Assembly (NCBI GenBank): GCA_033549245.1
Contig: JAWSUW010000001.1
Span: 21,023-85,022 of the forward strand
DNA: 64,000 bases
Direction of reading: 5' to 3'
From: Fusibacter_D sp033549245
Lineage (GTDB): Bacteria > Bacillota > Clostridia > Peptostreptococcales > Acidaminobacteraceae
Position 1 is the stretch's first letter. Every line of letters starts with the position of its first letter. The translations under genes were made by a program, and so were the position numbers. Under the pieces are notes generated by a model, which made no database searches, was not told the DNA's origin, and worked only from the letters and a program-made list of their open reading frames with translations. Below are positions 32,278 to 41,553 of the stretch, piece by piece.

Positions 32278-33468
32278 ATGGATGTCTTATCAAAACTATT
32301 GTTTTCAGCAATGGGTGCGCATGCAATTTTATATGGATTAAGAGGTATTGTTCCTGAATTCAAGGAACAAACCCGTTCGAAATGGATCGTGTTGGCAGTC
32401 ATTTTGACTGTATTTCTCGTTTTTTTTGACGTTGCGATCTTAAAGAACGTATTGATTCTTTGCGCTTTTTTGATTTACTATCTCAAGTGGGTCTATGGTA
32501 GGAGTTCGTTTATAGCCTCTCTATCAGTGCTTTTTCTGTACTTGATACTTATCTTGACGTCTATGATCACTTCGAATCTGGGTGTACTGATCCTTAATGA
32601 AGTACTGGATTTTAGAAAAGCGTTTGTTTCAGACAACCTAAAAGTGCTTATGATATTCTGGTTGATGTACGTCATTTTACTGAGATATTATCAACTGATC
32701 ATGAAGATTTTCAAGAAAATTACCAACTTCAACTCGAGAATTGAAAGATTGTTGGTCGTCAGCAATGTTTTAGTGTTTTCGTTTATTGTCGCTTATCAGA
32801 AAATGACATTCATAAATTTGGTCAAAATCAATTCTACCGGTTTGATTGATGCCGCACAGAATTCTTCGGTGCCTGTGTTTATGAATTCCACATACATGCT
32901 TACGACCATACTCACATTTTCTGTGGTGATATTGATCAATAGACTCAGTATTGTAGACAATAATATGGAGAATTACAAGTACAAAGCTGAGACTGATTTG
33001 ATGACAGGGGTACTGAGCCGGGAAGCCGGCCTTACATATCTGAAAGAAGAAATGATGAATTCAGTGGTCAAAGGGCATGATCTTACAGTTGCCTATATCG
33101 ATATCAATGACCTTAAAGTGGTCAATGACAAATATGGTCATAAGGAAGGTGACAGACTGATCAAGGTCTTGTCAGGCATCATCCAAAATAATTTGAGAGA
33201 ATTCGATGTCATTACCAGACTTGGTGGGGACGAGTTCATGGTGATATTCAGGAAATGTAATATTTTACAAGCACGCAAGGTTTGGTATCGTATTACAGAT
33301 GAATTCTTAAGAACGAATACAAGTGGAGAGTACAATTTCAAGATCAGCGCCAGCGTTGGATTTACTGAGTATCATCCGTCCAAACATCCAAGTGTCATCC
33401 AGTTGATTCATGAAGCAGATGAGGCAATGTATCTTCAAAAGAAATCCATCAAGGCGGCACGTTTGTAA
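32278..33468 (+). CDS. Membrane-bound diguanylate cyclase (GGDEF)
   Basis: A 396-residue protein with six or seven N-terminal transmembrane helices (to about residue 225) and a C-terminal GGDEF domain. The active-site motif is intact (GGDEF at 316-320), and an RxxD inhibitory site (REFD 307-310) lies exactly five residues upstream, so product feedback is likely. The substrate-binding DLMTGVLSR motif is also seen. It should make c-di-GMP in response to a membrane or external signal. It follows recN by 19 bases. An HD-GYP protein at 51049-52134 may break the signal down. Confidence 0.9.
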   Translation: MDVLSKLLFSAMGAHAILYGLRGIVPEFKEQTRSKWIVLAVILTVFLVFFDVAILKNVLILCAFLIYYLKWVYGRSSFIASLSVLFLYLILILTSMITSNLGVLILNEVLDFRKAFVSDNLKVLMIFWLMYVILLRYYQLIMKIFKKITNFNSRIERLLVVSNVLVFSFIVAYQKMTFINLVKINSTGLIDAAQNSSVPVFMNSTYMLTTILTFSVVILINRLSIVDNNMENYKYKAETDLMTGVLSREAGLTYLKEEMMNSVVKGHDLTVAYIDINDLKVVNDKYGHKEGDRLIKVLSGIIQNNLREFDVITRLGGDEFMVIFRKCNILQARKVWYRITDEFLRTNTSGEYNFKISASVGFTEYHPSKHPSVIQLIHEADEAMYLQKKSIKAARL

Positions 33469-33491
33469 AACATATACAAAATAATTGATAT

Positions 33492-33521
33492 TTGCTTTAA
33501 TAATTTGGGGATTAATATAAA
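33492..33521 (+). promoter_or_regulatory. Possible promoter of xerD
   Basis: TTGCTT at 33492-33497, an 18-base spacer and TATAAA at 33516-33521, close to the recombinase start. Confidence 0.45.
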
Positions 33522-33542
33522 ATTACGTTAGGGGCTATAACT

Positions 33543-34424
33543 ATGGAAAGATGCGTCGTAGAATTTGAAACCTTCTTAAGAGATCAGAGAAAACTTTCTC
33601 TCAACACACTTCAGTCCTACAAAAGGGATTTGAAATACTTTGGCATATATTTGAGAAAGCAAAACATCGAACATTATCACCATGTATCCAGTGTTGACCT
33701 ACTCACTTATGTGATTCATTTGAAGAAAGAGGGCAAAGCCAACGCAACGCTTTCAAGAAATATCGCAACGATACGAACTTTTTATTCATTTCTTAGTAAT
33801 AAAGGGTATATAAAACATAACCCTTCATTGGAGCTCGAGTCACCAAAGGCTGAAAAGAAAATGCCGGCTGTGCTTACACTTCAGGAAGTGGAACATCTTA
33901 TTTCAAAACCAGATACGAGAACATCCATAGGCAAACGGGACAAGGCTATGATCGAGTTGCTTTATGCAACTGGCATTCGAGTGACCGAGTTAATATCATT
34001 GAATCTCTCCGATATCAATACGACAATGGGTTATATCCGCTGTAAGGGAGCATCCAAATCAAGGGTGATTCCACTAGGGTCGATGGCGTCCAAAGCTGTT
34101 GATCTGTATTTGAAAGATGGAAGAAATCAACTTGTTAACGAGGATAATGAGGCACTTTTTGTAAACTATTATGGCAAGCGCATCACACGACAAGGTTTTT
34201 GGAAAGTCGTGAAAAGATATTCCGAAGAGGCTGGCATCGATAAAAATATCGCTCCGCATACTTTGAGACATTCTTTTGCATTGCATTTGGTACAAAATGG
34301 AGCTGACCTAAAAGCAGTTCAAGAAATGATGGGCCATTCAGATGTGACCACCACCCAGATTTATCTTGAAATGTCGAATTCCAAGATCAAGGACGTATAT
34401 GAAAAAGCACATCCTAGAGCCTAG
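33543..34424 (+). CDS. xerD: XerD-type tyrosine recombinase
   Basis: A 293-residue tyrosine recombinase with an N-terminal SAM-like core-binding domain and C-terminal catalytic domain. Catalytic residues are Arg146 (ATGIRVTEL), Lys168 (in CKGASKSR), His239 and Arg242 (HTLRH), His265 (GHSD) and nucleophile Tyr275. XerD with XerC resolves chromosome dimers at dif. Position after recN and before deoB-pdp matches the xerD-deoB order of B. subtilis, supporting a housekeeping role over a mobile integrase. Confidence 0.88.
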   Translation: MERCVVEFETFLRDQRKLSLNTLQSYKRDLKYFGIYLRKQNIEHYHHVSSVDLLTYVIHLKKEGKANATLSRNIATIRTFYSFLSNKGYIKHNPSLELESPKAEKKMPAVLTLQEVEHLISKPDTRTSIGKRDKAMIELLYATGIRVTELISLNLSDINTTMGYIRCKGASKSRVIPLGSMASKAVDLYLKDGRNQLVNEDNEALFVNYYGKRITRQGFWKVVKRYSEEAGIDKNIAPHTLRHSFALHLVQNGADLKAVQEMMGHSDVTTTQIYLEMSNSKIKDVYEKAHPRA

Positions 34425-34445
34425 AAATAGGCTCTTGTTTTTATT
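34416..34445 (+). terminator. Terminator of xerD
   Basis: A perfect 8-bp stem, AGAGCCTA (34416-34423) with TAGGCTCT (34428-34435), GAAA loop, then TGTTTTTATTTT. It overlaps the xerD stop codon. Confidence 0.85.
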
Positions 34446-34463
34446 TTAATTGAGGAGGTTTTT

Positions 34464-35633
34464 ATGATTAACAGAGTTATTTTATTTGTACTCGACAGTG
34501 TAGGCATTGGTGGCTTACCTGATGCAGAGCAATTTGGAGATTTTAATGTCAACACCCTTGGTAACATAGCAAAATCAACTGATGACTTCAAGATTCCCAA
34601 TTTGAAAAAAATGGGAATCGGAAATATCGAAGGAGTGGACGCCATTGAGGCGGATCCATCGCCTATTGGTGCATTTGGAAGATCACTTGAGGCATCAAAT
34701 GGTAAAGATACAACAACAGGTCACTGGGAAATTGCAGGACTTTATATTGAACATCCATTTAAGACCTATCCAGATGGATTCCCGGACCATATCATCAAAG
34801 CTTTTGAAGAGCAAACTGGACGTAAAGTCATTTTCAACAAACCGGCTTCTGGAACGGTTGTACTTGATGAATATGGTGAAGAACACATGAAAACTGGAAA
34901 TCCGATAGTATACACTTCTGCGGACAGTGTTTTTCAAATTGCGGCTCATGAAGAAATCATTCCGCTAGAGGAACTCTATAAGATGTGTCAGATTGCCAGA
35001 GACATGCTTCGTGGAGATGATCAAGTCGCCAGAGTCATAGCTAGACCTTTTGTTGGAACGCCTGGAAATTTCCAGAGAACATCCAACAGAAGAGATTATT
35101 CATTGAAGCCATTTGACAAGACTGTTCTAGACTTTGCAAAGGAAGCGGGACTCGAGGTCAAAGCAGTCGGTAAAATTGTGGATATCTATGACGGTGAAGG
35201 CATCACCGAAGATGTTCACACAAAAGATAATATGGATGGCGTCGATCAGACTATTCGATTCATGAAAGAGGATTTCAAAGGCATACTATTCACCAATTTG
35301 GTGGACTTTGATGCCAAGTTCGGACACAGACGAGATGTCGATGGTTATAGACAAGCGTTAGAAGAAGTGGATGCACGTTTTCCTGAGATGATGTCGCTCA
35401 TGAAAGAGGATGATCTATTGATTGTTCTTGCGGATCATGGCAATGACCCTGCATACAAAGGATCAGATCATACCAGAGAATACATTCCGATTCTGATATA
35501 TGGAGATCATGTGAAAAAAGGTGTGGATATCGGCACAAGAAAGACTTTTGCAGATATCGCAGCAACCATCTCTGATATTTTGGAGATTCTAGCCACTCCG
35601 TATGGAACAAGTTTCAAAAATGAAATTCTATAA
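34464..35633 (+). CDS. deoB: Phosphopentomutase
   Basis: A 389-residue alkaline-phosphatase-superfamily mutase that interconverts ribose or deoxyribose 1- and 5-phosphates. Metal-binding motifs are VLDSVGIGGLPDA at the N-terminus and LADHGNDPAYKGSDHTREYIP near the C-terminus; DTTTGHWE holds the phosphorylated threonine region. A TTGAGGAGG ribosome site precedes the ATG. It works with the adjacent pdp in nucleoside salvage. Confidence 0.97.
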   Translation: MINRVILFVLDSVGIGGLPDAEQFGDFNVNTLGNIAKSTDDFKIPNLKKMGIGNIEGVDAIEADPSPIGAFGRSLEASNGKDTTTGHWEIAGLYIEHPFKTYPDGFPDHIIKAFEEQTGRKVIFNKPASGTVVLDEYGEEHMKTGNPIVYTSADSVFQIAAHEEIIPLEELYKMCQIARDMLRGDDQVARVIARPFVGTPGNFQRTSNRRDYSLKPFDKTVLDFAKEAGLEVKAVGKIVDIYDGEGITEDVHTKDNMDGVDQTIRFMKEDFKGILFTNLVDFDAKFGHRRDVDGYRQALEEVDARFPEMMSLMKEDDLLIVLADHGNDPAYKGSDHTREYIPILIYGDHVKKGVDIGTRKTFADIAATISDILEILATPYGTSFKNEIL

Positions 35634-35654
35634 CCACATCAATGGAGGCATATA

Positions 35655-36956
35655 ATGAGAGCAGTAGATGTAATCAACAAAAAGAAAAACGGTGAAATGT
35701 TGAATCAGGAAGAAATCGATTTTATGGTGCTGGGATATACCCGTGGGGAGATTCCGGATTATCAGATGTCCGCTTTCTTGATGGCCATATATTTTGTCGG
35801 AATGGACAATCAGGAAATCGCTTATCTAACGGACTCATTTGTCAGATCCGGTGATACAGTAGATCTGTCAGCAATTCACGGTATCAAGGTAGACAAACAC
35901 TCAACAGGTGGTGTAGGTGATAAAATCAGTTTGGTTGTAACCCCTCTTGTGGCTTCAGTTGGAGTACCCGTGGCAAAAATGTCTGGACGAGGACTTGGTC
36001 ATACTGGTGGAACAATCGACAAACTGGAGTCCATAGATGGATTCAAAATTGAACTTTCTGCTGAGGAATTCATCCATAATGTCAACACTTATAAAATGGC
36101 ACTCGTGGGACAATCCGGTGATTTGACACCTGCAGACAAGAAAATATACGCACTTAGGGATGTAACTGGAACCATCAACAGCATTCCTCTAATCGCAAGC
36201 TCCATCATGAGTAAAAAAATTGCATCAGGATCCGATGCCATAGTACTTGATGTCAAAGTCGGTTCCGGTGCGTTTATGAAATCCCTTGATGAGGCTAAAA
36301 TTCTTGCTAGAACAATGGTAGACATAGGCAATTCCCTCAATAGAAGAACCGTTGCCGTCATCACCAACATGGATCAACCACTTGGTCATGAAATCGGTAA
36401 TGCCAATGAAGTCAGGGAAGCGATTGAAGTGCTCAGCGGAAAAGGTGCTGAAGATGAAACTGAAGTGGCTCTTACAATTGCATCATACATGGCGGTACTT
36501 GGAGGTGCTTTTAAGGAGCTGAGTGAAGCAAAAGAGCATTTCAAGAAAACCATTGCTTCAGGTGAAGCACTCGAGCAACTTAAGATTTTCATCAAAATTC
36601 AGGGTGGTGATCCTGATGTTGTGGACCATCCGGAAAAATTACCTCAAGCCGCATTGCACATTGAAGTCAAATCAGAGTTTGAAGGTTATGTGAGCGGATT
36701 TGATGCTGAAAAAGTTGGAATAGCAGCAATGATGCTAGGAGCTGGTAGGCGAAAAAAGGAAGATAAAATCGATTATTCTGCAGGCATTACTCTTAAGAAG
36801 AAAATTGGCGATCATGTCAATATGGGAGATGTGCTCTGTGTTCTTCATACAAATGACGAGAAGACCACTGAAGCAGAGAAAACAGTAAGATCAGCATTTT
36901 TCTTCAGCTCTGTGGCACCAGAACCAATTCAATATATTTATGACATCATAGAATAG
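35655..36956 (+). CDS. pdp: Pyrimidine-nucleoside phosphorylase
   Basis: A 433-residue phosphorylase that splits uridine, thymidine or deoxyuridine to base and (deoxy)ribose 1-phosphate. The family signature KVDKHSTGGVGDKISLVV and SGRGLGHTGGTIDKLE are present, with the C-terminal PYNP domain. It could be a thymidine phosphorylase (deoA); in Firmicutes this family is usually broad-range Pdp. It follows deoB by 21 bases, so one transcript gives consecutive steps. Confidence 0.93.
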   Translation: MRAVDVINKKKNGEMLNQEEIDFMVLGYTRGEIPDYQMSAFLMAIYFVGMDNQEIAYLTDSFVRSGDTVDLSAIHGIKVDKHSTGGVGDKISLVVTPLVASVGVPVAKMSGRGLGHTGGTIDKLESIDGFKIELSAEEFIHNVNTYKMALVGQSGDLTPADKKIYALRDVTGTINSIPLIASSIMSKKIASGSDAIVLDVKVGSGAFMKSLDEAKILARTMVDIGNSLNRRTVAVITNMDQPLGHEIGNANEVREAIEVLSGKGAEDETEVALTIASYMAVLGGAFKELSEAKEHFKKTIASGEALEQLKIFIKIQGGDPDVVDHPEKLPQAALHIEVKSEFEGYVSGFDAEKVGIAAMMLGAGRRKKEDKIDYSAGITLKKKIGDHVNMGDVLCVLHTNDEKTTEAEKTVRSAFFFSSVAPEPIQYIYDIIE

Positions 36957-36970
36957 GCAATAAAGATCAA

Positions 36971-37004
36971 AACGCTTCCTGAGCAATTGCAGGAGGCGTT
37001 TTTT
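36971..37004 (+). terminator. Terminator of deoB-pdp
   Basis: An 11-bp stem (36971-36981 with 36990-37000, one T-G pair) and eight-base loop followed by a T run. Its 3' arm overlaps the -35 box of the next promoter. Confidence 0.88.
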
Positions 37005-37015
37005 ATGGTTATAAT
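36987..37015 (+). promoter_or_regulatory. Promoter of the cca-scpA-scpB unit
   Basis: TTGCAG at 36987-36992, a 17-base spacer and TATAAT at 37010-37015. The -35 box lies in the loop and 3' arm of the pdp terminator. Confidence 0.7.
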
Positions 37016-37049
37016 AGAGGTGGGAATCAGGTTGGAGGTGGAAATGCAA

Positions 37050-38282
37050 ATGGATGAACGAATTTGGGAACAGTTGCTCGATATTCAAAGCAAAGGACAG
37101 TTTGTCTTTTATTTTGTCGGAGGATGCGTGAGAGATCTTTGCTATGGGATTCACTCGCGAGATATTGATATCGTATTTGAAGGGGACGCGGTAGAACTAT
37201 TTGAACTGTTGAGCTCTGAGTTTGGAAAGAAGAACATACAAAAATCAAATCTGGACACGCTATCAATATATGGCGATTATTTTGAATTTGATTTCGCCTC
37301 TCCAAGAAAGGACGAATATCCAAGTCAAAACGGAATGCCCAAAATTACAAATGCCACTGTAAAGGAAGATCTGTCCAGAAGAGACTTCACATTCAATACC
37401 GGCTATATGGAGTTCTCGGATCAAACTATCCGTTGGTTCAAAGGTGAATATCCAGATCTGAATCAGATCATGAGCAAAATAACACATGCACACCCAATGT
37501 TTGAATCCGACATACAAAACAGAAAACTCAGAGTTATTCATGATCAATCCTTCGAGGAAGATCCATCCAGATTGCTTCGAGCAGTAAAATATATGACATT
37601 TTTGAACCTTGAACTGGATCAGGAGAGTGAGCACCTTTTTAAATCAGCTCTTGAAGAAAGACGAATTGAGCGATTGGACAAGGCGAGATATATGAGAATC
37701 ATATGGGATTATATCCACTTCGATCATGCCGATGAACTGATGAACAAGCTGGACGGGTACCATCTTTTGCCGATGCAACATAAATATACCGATCTTACCC
37801 AAAGGGTCTCAACCATGAGGTCCGAATGGCAGTGTGAGGCGATTGATGTGAAAGTGGTCGTTTTTGTTGTGATGTTCCAAGAATTCAAAGAACAAATGAA
37901 AACTCTCGGACATCTGCTCAACGGTATTGTAAAGGAAATGGAGCTTATAATCGAAGGCATTGGTGGAATTTCAAGTAGCGATGCTTCAAAAAAGAGATAC
38001 CTTGCATATAAAATATTGTATAATAAAAAGATTGAAAGTATTGCATGTGCCAATTTAATCTGTGGGGATTCAAAATGGATCGACCTATATATGACTGAAC
38101 TCAGCCATGTCAAAGTACATTTGACTGGAAGTGACCTCAAACGGATTGGTATTCACGAGGGACCGAGAATCGGTGAACTCAAAGAAGAGTTGTTGATTTA
38201 TAAATTGTACGAAAATCCCGAAATGGATATCGAAGGGGAAATAAAATGGATAGAGAGTGCGAAAAATGAGACTGGAAATTAA
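37050..38282 (+). CDS. cca: CCA-adding tRNA nucleotidyltransferase
   Basis: A 410-residue class II nucleotidyltransferase family protein. The head domain has FVGGCVRDLCYG and the catalytic DIDIVFEGDA pair of aspartates; DLSRRDFTFN and DPSRLLRAVKY are the neck motifs that read nucleotides. Most such clostridial proteins add or repair CCA at tRNA 3' ends, though poly(A) polymerase or an A-adding enzyme cannot be excluded. Of the two nearby ATGs, 37050 has the better spacing from GGAGGTGG. The 3' end overlaps scpA by 17 bases. Confidence 0.85.
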   Translation: MDERIWEQLLDIQSKGQFVFYFVGGCVRDLCYGIHSRDIDIVFEGDAVELFELLSSEFGKKNIQKSNLDTLSIYGDYFEFDFASPRKDEYPSQNGMPKITNATVKEDLSRRDFTFNTGYMEFSDQTIRWFKGEYPDLNQIMSKITHAHPMFESDIQNRKLRVIHDQSFEEDPSRLLRAVKYMTFLNLELDQESEHLFKSALEERRIERLDKARYMRIIWDYIHFDHADELMNKLDGYHLLPMQHKYTDLTQRVSTMRSEWQCEAIDVKVVVFVVMFQEFKEQMKTLGHLLNGIVKEMELIIEGIGGISSSDASKKRYLAYKILYNKKIESIACANLICGDSKWIDLYMTELSHVKVHLTGSDLKRIGIHEGPRIGELKEELLIYKLYENPEMDIEGEIKWIESAKNETGN

Positions 38283-39033
38283 GATTGATGCTTTTGAAGG
38301 ACCACTAGACCTGCTTTTGCACTTGATCACAAAAGAAGAAATAGACATTTACGATATTCCGATTGTGAAAATCACTGATCAATATCTTAAAACGATACAG
38401 TTTTTGCCTGAAATGGATCTGGATCTAACGACAGAATTTTTGGTCATGGCGGCAACACTTCTCGAAATCAAATCAAGAATGCTATTGCCCGAGCAAAATG
38501 AAACTTTCGATATTTTTGATATCGAAGGCAATGATCCTAGGCGTGAACTGGTCAAAAGACTTATTGAATATAAAAAATTCAAGGATGCAGCAGGTGCGCT
38601 CAGGGAAAAGGAGAGTACACTTGATGATATCATATTCAAAGACCAGGAAGAACTCGGTGATTACACCAGAAGCATATCACCTGAGGAGCTCAATCAAGGT
38701 CTTGAGGCGGAACTGCTTACCGAAGCAGTCAAAAGGCTGATTCAAAAAATCGAACGGTTCGATCATCACAGGAAGACTTTTTTCAAAGGTATCAAGAGAG
38801 ATTTGTTCACTGTTGAGGAAAAAATTGATTTCGTGCAATCGAAGCTCCAGGTGGAACGTGCCATATCATTTTCAGAACTATTCGAAGGGGAAAAGACAAA
38901 GGAAGAAGTTGTCGTAACATTTCTCGCAATACTTGAGCTCCTTAAAATGAAACGCATCGCCATAAGACAGGATCAGTTGTTTGATGAAATCTTCATCGAA
39001 CGAAAAGAAGAAGTGACGGAGGAAGAAATATGA
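38266..39033 (+). CDS. scpA: Segregation and condensation protein A
   Basis: A 255-residue kleisin of the bacterial SMC complex. The N-terminus MRLEIKIDAFEGPLDLLLHLI and KEEIDIYDIPI are diagnostic, and a C-terminal winged helix follows. It bridges the heads of Smc and binds ScpB. It overlaps scpB by four bases and cca by 17 bases, so the three are one translation-coupled unit. The ATG at 38266 is preferred to an upstream GTG. Confidence 0.95.
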   Translation: MRLEIKIDAFEGPLDLLLHLITKEEIDIYDIPIVKITDQYLKTIQFLPEMDLDLTTEFLVMAATLLEIKSRMLLPEQNETFDIFDIEGNDPRRELVKRLIEYKKFKDAAGALREKESTLDDIIFKDQEELGDYTRSISPEELNQGLEAELLTEAVKRLIQKIERFDHHRKTFFKGIKRDLFTVEEKIDFVQSKLQVERAISFSELFEGEKTKEEVVVTFLAILELLKMKRIAIRQDQLFDEIFIERKEEVTEEEI

Positions 39034-39650
39034 ATGAGTTCCATCTTGAAGAGGTCGATCGTGAAACGGGTTACAAATCTGTCATCGAGTCGCTGTTATT
39101 TGTCTGGGGCGAACCATTAAGCCACAATAAAATAGCCAAGATCCTTGATATAAAACCATCTACCGTGGAAAAAATCATCCATGAGATGATGGAGCAATAT
39201 AACGAAGAGAAGAGAGGCATTCAGATTATTGAGGTGAATAAGCATTATCAGTACTCGACACTCAAGGAGAACTATGCCTACATCGAAAAATTGTGTGTGA
39301 CTACAAAAAGCAAGGGTCTTTCCAATTCAGCACTTGAAGTGTTGGCGATCATAGCTTATCAACAGCCCATCACAAAACTTGATATTGAACAAATCAGGGG
39401 AGTGAACTCAGACAGTCCACTTCAACACCTGATTGAACGAGGACATGTGGAGGTCACTGGAAAACTCGATAAAATTGGTCGCCCTCAAATATATGGAACA
39501 ACAGATTTGTTCCTGAAAAGTTTCGGTTTCAAATCATTGAAGGAACTGCCAAGTCTTGAAGAGTTCGGAGGACTGCAGTTGTTTAACGAAGCATTTGAAC
39601 ATTCCGATGAAGAAGGAGGTACAGATGATCCAGATAAGAATATTGAGTGA
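39030..39650 (+). CDS. scpB: Segregation and condensation protein B
   Basis: A 206-residue protein with two winged-helix domains that dimerises and binds ScpA. Diagnostic stretches are IESLLFVWGEPLSHNKIAKIL, LSNSALEVLAIIAYQQPITKLDIEQIRGVNSD and GRPQIYGTTDLFLKSFG. It begins inside scpA and overlaps the following GNAT gene by 26 bases. Confidence 0.95.
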   Translation: MNEFHLEEVDRETGYKSVIESLLFVWGEPLSHNKIAKILDIKPSTVEKIIHEMMEQYNEEKRGIQIIEVNKHYQYSTLKENYAYIEKLCVTTKSKGLSNSALEVLAIIAYQQPITKLDIEQIRGVNSDSPLQHLIERGHVEVTGKLDKIGRPQIYGTTDLFLKSFGFKSLKELPSLEEFGGLQLFNEAFEHSDEEGGTDDPDKNIE

Positions 39651-40059
39651 TTCTGATATTCAGGCGCTTCAGCGTTTGTTGAGAGAGGCGCAACTTGAAT
39701 ACTCAGATATTAAAAAGTCCAGTAATGAGTTCTATGTGGTCGAAGACCAAAAAAATTTGTGTGGACTATGCGGCTATGAGCTTTTGGAAAATCAAAAAGC
39801 GAAAATTGACTTTATTTACATCAGGGAACAAGACCGAGGGTTCAAACTTGGCGATGGACTGTTGCGTGCTGTACTGAATCATTTGGATCATAGTGGAGTA
39901 AAAAAAGTGCTTATCGATTCCAATTCGGCAACTAATGGATTTTATGTTGCTGAAGGACTTGAAATAGTTTACACATCCCCTGAAAATTCTGATCTTTTGA
40001 CGTTTGTAGTGGAATTGCCACAATTTTTCAATTCACCATGTAAAGGGTCACGGGTTTGA
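39625..40059 (+). CDS. GNAT-family N-acetyltransferase
   Basis: A 144-residue single GNAT domain. The acetyl-CoA binding motif is seen as IYIREQDRGFKLGDGLLRAVLNHL, and a C-terminal NGFYVAEGLEIVYTS strand-helix follows. The acceptor is unknown. The start at 39625 has a strong GAAGGAGG site inside scpB. No terminator was found in the 150 bases after it. Confidence 0.85.
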   Translation: MIQIRILSDSDIQALQRLLREAQLEYSDIKKSSNEFYVVEDQKNLCGLCGYELLENQKAKIDFIYIREQDRGFKLGDGLLRAVLNHLDHSGVKKVLIDSNSATNGFYVAEGLEIVYTSPENSDLLTFVVELPQFFNSPCKGSRV

Positions 40060-40155
40060 TTCTATAATTGTATACAGTGATACCATTAGCCAAATATACA
40101 AAATGAATGACAAATTGCAAAATAACAATTTTATCGTACAAAAATGAAATAATCC

Positions 40156-40183
40156 TTGCAAAACAATGTGCCTATGGTATGAT
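40156..40183 (+). promoter_or_regulatory. Promoter of korDABC
   Basis: TTGCAA at 40156-40161, a 16-base spacer and TATGAT at 40178-40183 with TGG just before it (extended -10). A weak inverted repeat AAATTG/CAATTT (40112-40131) lies upstream. Confidence 0.7.
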
Positions 40184-40210
40184 TGAATAGAGCGCAAAGG
40201 AGGTCTTGCA

Positions 40211-40420
40211 ATGGCTGATAACAGAGAAAATTTAACCATTCACATCAAAGAAGATTGGTGTAAGGGTTGTGGCATTTGTATTGCTTTTTGTCCAAAACAG
40301 GTTTTAGGATTCAATGAAAATGGAAAAGTAACCATGTTAGACAGAGAAAATTGTATCAAATGTGGCATGTGTCAAATGAGATGCCCTGATTTTGCAATTT
40401 TTCTAGGAGGTAAGGAATAA
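40211..40420 (+). CDS. korD: 2-oxoacid:ferredoxin oxidoreductase delta subunit (ferredoxin)
   Basis: A 69-residue protein with two [4Fe-4S] motifs, CKGCGICIAFCP and CIKCGMCQMRCP. It passes electrons between the TPP enzyme and ferredoxin. A CAAAGGAGG ribosome site precedes the ATG, and the stop codon overlaps korA by one base. It leads a four-gene korDABC operon. Confidence 0.92.
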   Translation: MADNRENLTIHIKEDWCKGCGICIAFCPKQVLGFNENGKVTMLDRENCIKCGMCQMRCPDFAIFLGGKE

Positions 40421-41553
40421 TGGCGAGACAAGTTAAGTTTCTTCAAGGAAATGAAGCATGTGTAGAAGGTGCATTGATGGCCGGTATGCGATTTTATTCA
40501 GGATATCCAATTACTCCTTCAACTGAAATTGCTGAATTATCTGCAGAGAAATTACCGAGATTAGGCGGAAAATTTATTCAAATGGAAGATGAAATTGCGG
40601 GTATTGCCGCTGCAATCGGTGCATCACTCACCGGTCTCAAATCAATGACGGCGACATCCGGACCTGGATTCTCGCTTAAGCAAGAAAACATCGGGTACGC
40701 AGCTTTGACTGAAATTCCCCTTGTGATAGTTAATGTACAACGTGGAGGACCAAGTACAGGACTTCCTACAGCACCGGGTCAAGGTGACGTAATGCAGGCG
40801 ATGTGGGGAACCCACGGAGATCATCCTGTCATTTGTTTGACACCGGATTCAGTAAAAGAAACATTTGATTTGACCGTGAGAGCTTTCAACCTCGCGGAAA
40901 AATATAGAACACCTGTCATTTTGTTGACTGACGAAATCACAGGCCATATGCGTGAAAAAATCGAAATTCCAGATCAATCTGAAATTGAAGTTTACAATAG
41001 AAAAAGACCTGAAAAAGGTGACGATTACAAAGCCTATAAAGTTTATGACGGAGATATCGTTCCAAAAATGGCCAATTTTGGTGAAGGATTCAGATACCAT
41101 GTCACTGGCCTTATGCACGACGAAACCGGATTCCCAAGCAACAGCACAAAGAATGCGGGAATTCTCATGGATCGTCTCATGGCAAAAATTACAGATCATC
41201 TCGATGATCTTGTGGATTACGAGGAAATCGAACTCGAAGATGCGGAATATGTCATAGTTGCATACGGCGGAAATGCAAGAACTGCAAAATCAGCCGTAAA
41301 GAAACTTAGAGCAGAAGGCATCAAGGTTGGACTATTCAGACCAATCACTCTTTGGCCGTTTGCTGAAGCCCGCATGAACGAAATCAGTAAAAATGTCAAA
41401 GATATACTGGTGACTGAACTCAACTACGGTCAACTTAAACTTGAAGTGGAACGTGTTGTCAAAGGCAATTGCCCAGTTAGATTCTTTGGTAAAGCCAACG
41501 GTGAAGTTTTGACACCGGAAGAATTGATCCTTAATTTTAAGGAGGTACTCTAG
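40420..41553 (+). CDS. korA: 2-oxoacid:ferredoxin oxidoreductase alpha subunit
   Basis: A 377-residue subunit with the pyrimidine-binding domain (FYSGYPITPSTEIAEL, MEDEIAGIAAAIGASLTG, TATSGPGFSLK) and a C-terminal transketolase-like domain. With korB it oxidises a 2-oxoacid to acyl-CoA plus CO2 and reduces ferredoxin. Four-subunit order D-A-B-C fits 2-oxoglutarate ferredoxin oxidoreductase, but 2-ketoisovalerate oxidoreductases (vor) share this layout, so the substrate is not certain. Confidence 0.9.
   Translation: MARQVKFLQGNEACVEGALMAGMRFYSGYPITPSTEIAELSAEKLPRLGGKFIQMEDEIAGIAAAIGASLTGLKSMTATSGPGFSLKQENIGYAALTEIPLVIVNVQRGGPSTGLPTAPGQGDVMQAMWGTHGDHPVICLTPDSVKETFDLTVRAFNLAEKYRTPVILLTDEITGHMREKIEIPDQSEIEVYNRKRPEKGDDYKAYKVYDGDIVPKMANFGEGFRYHVTGLMHDETGFPSNSTKNAGILMDRLMAKITDHLDDLVDYEEIELEDAEYVIVAYGGNARTAKSAVKKLRAEGIKVGLFRPITLWPFAEARMNEISKNVKDILVTELNYGQLKLEVERVVKGNCPVRFFGKANGEVLTPEELILNFKEVL

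Noticed and set aside
33543..34424. Phage or transposon integrase
   Set aside because: The tyrosine recombinase sits in the conserved xerD-deoB order, with no repeats, att sites or mobile genes nearby.
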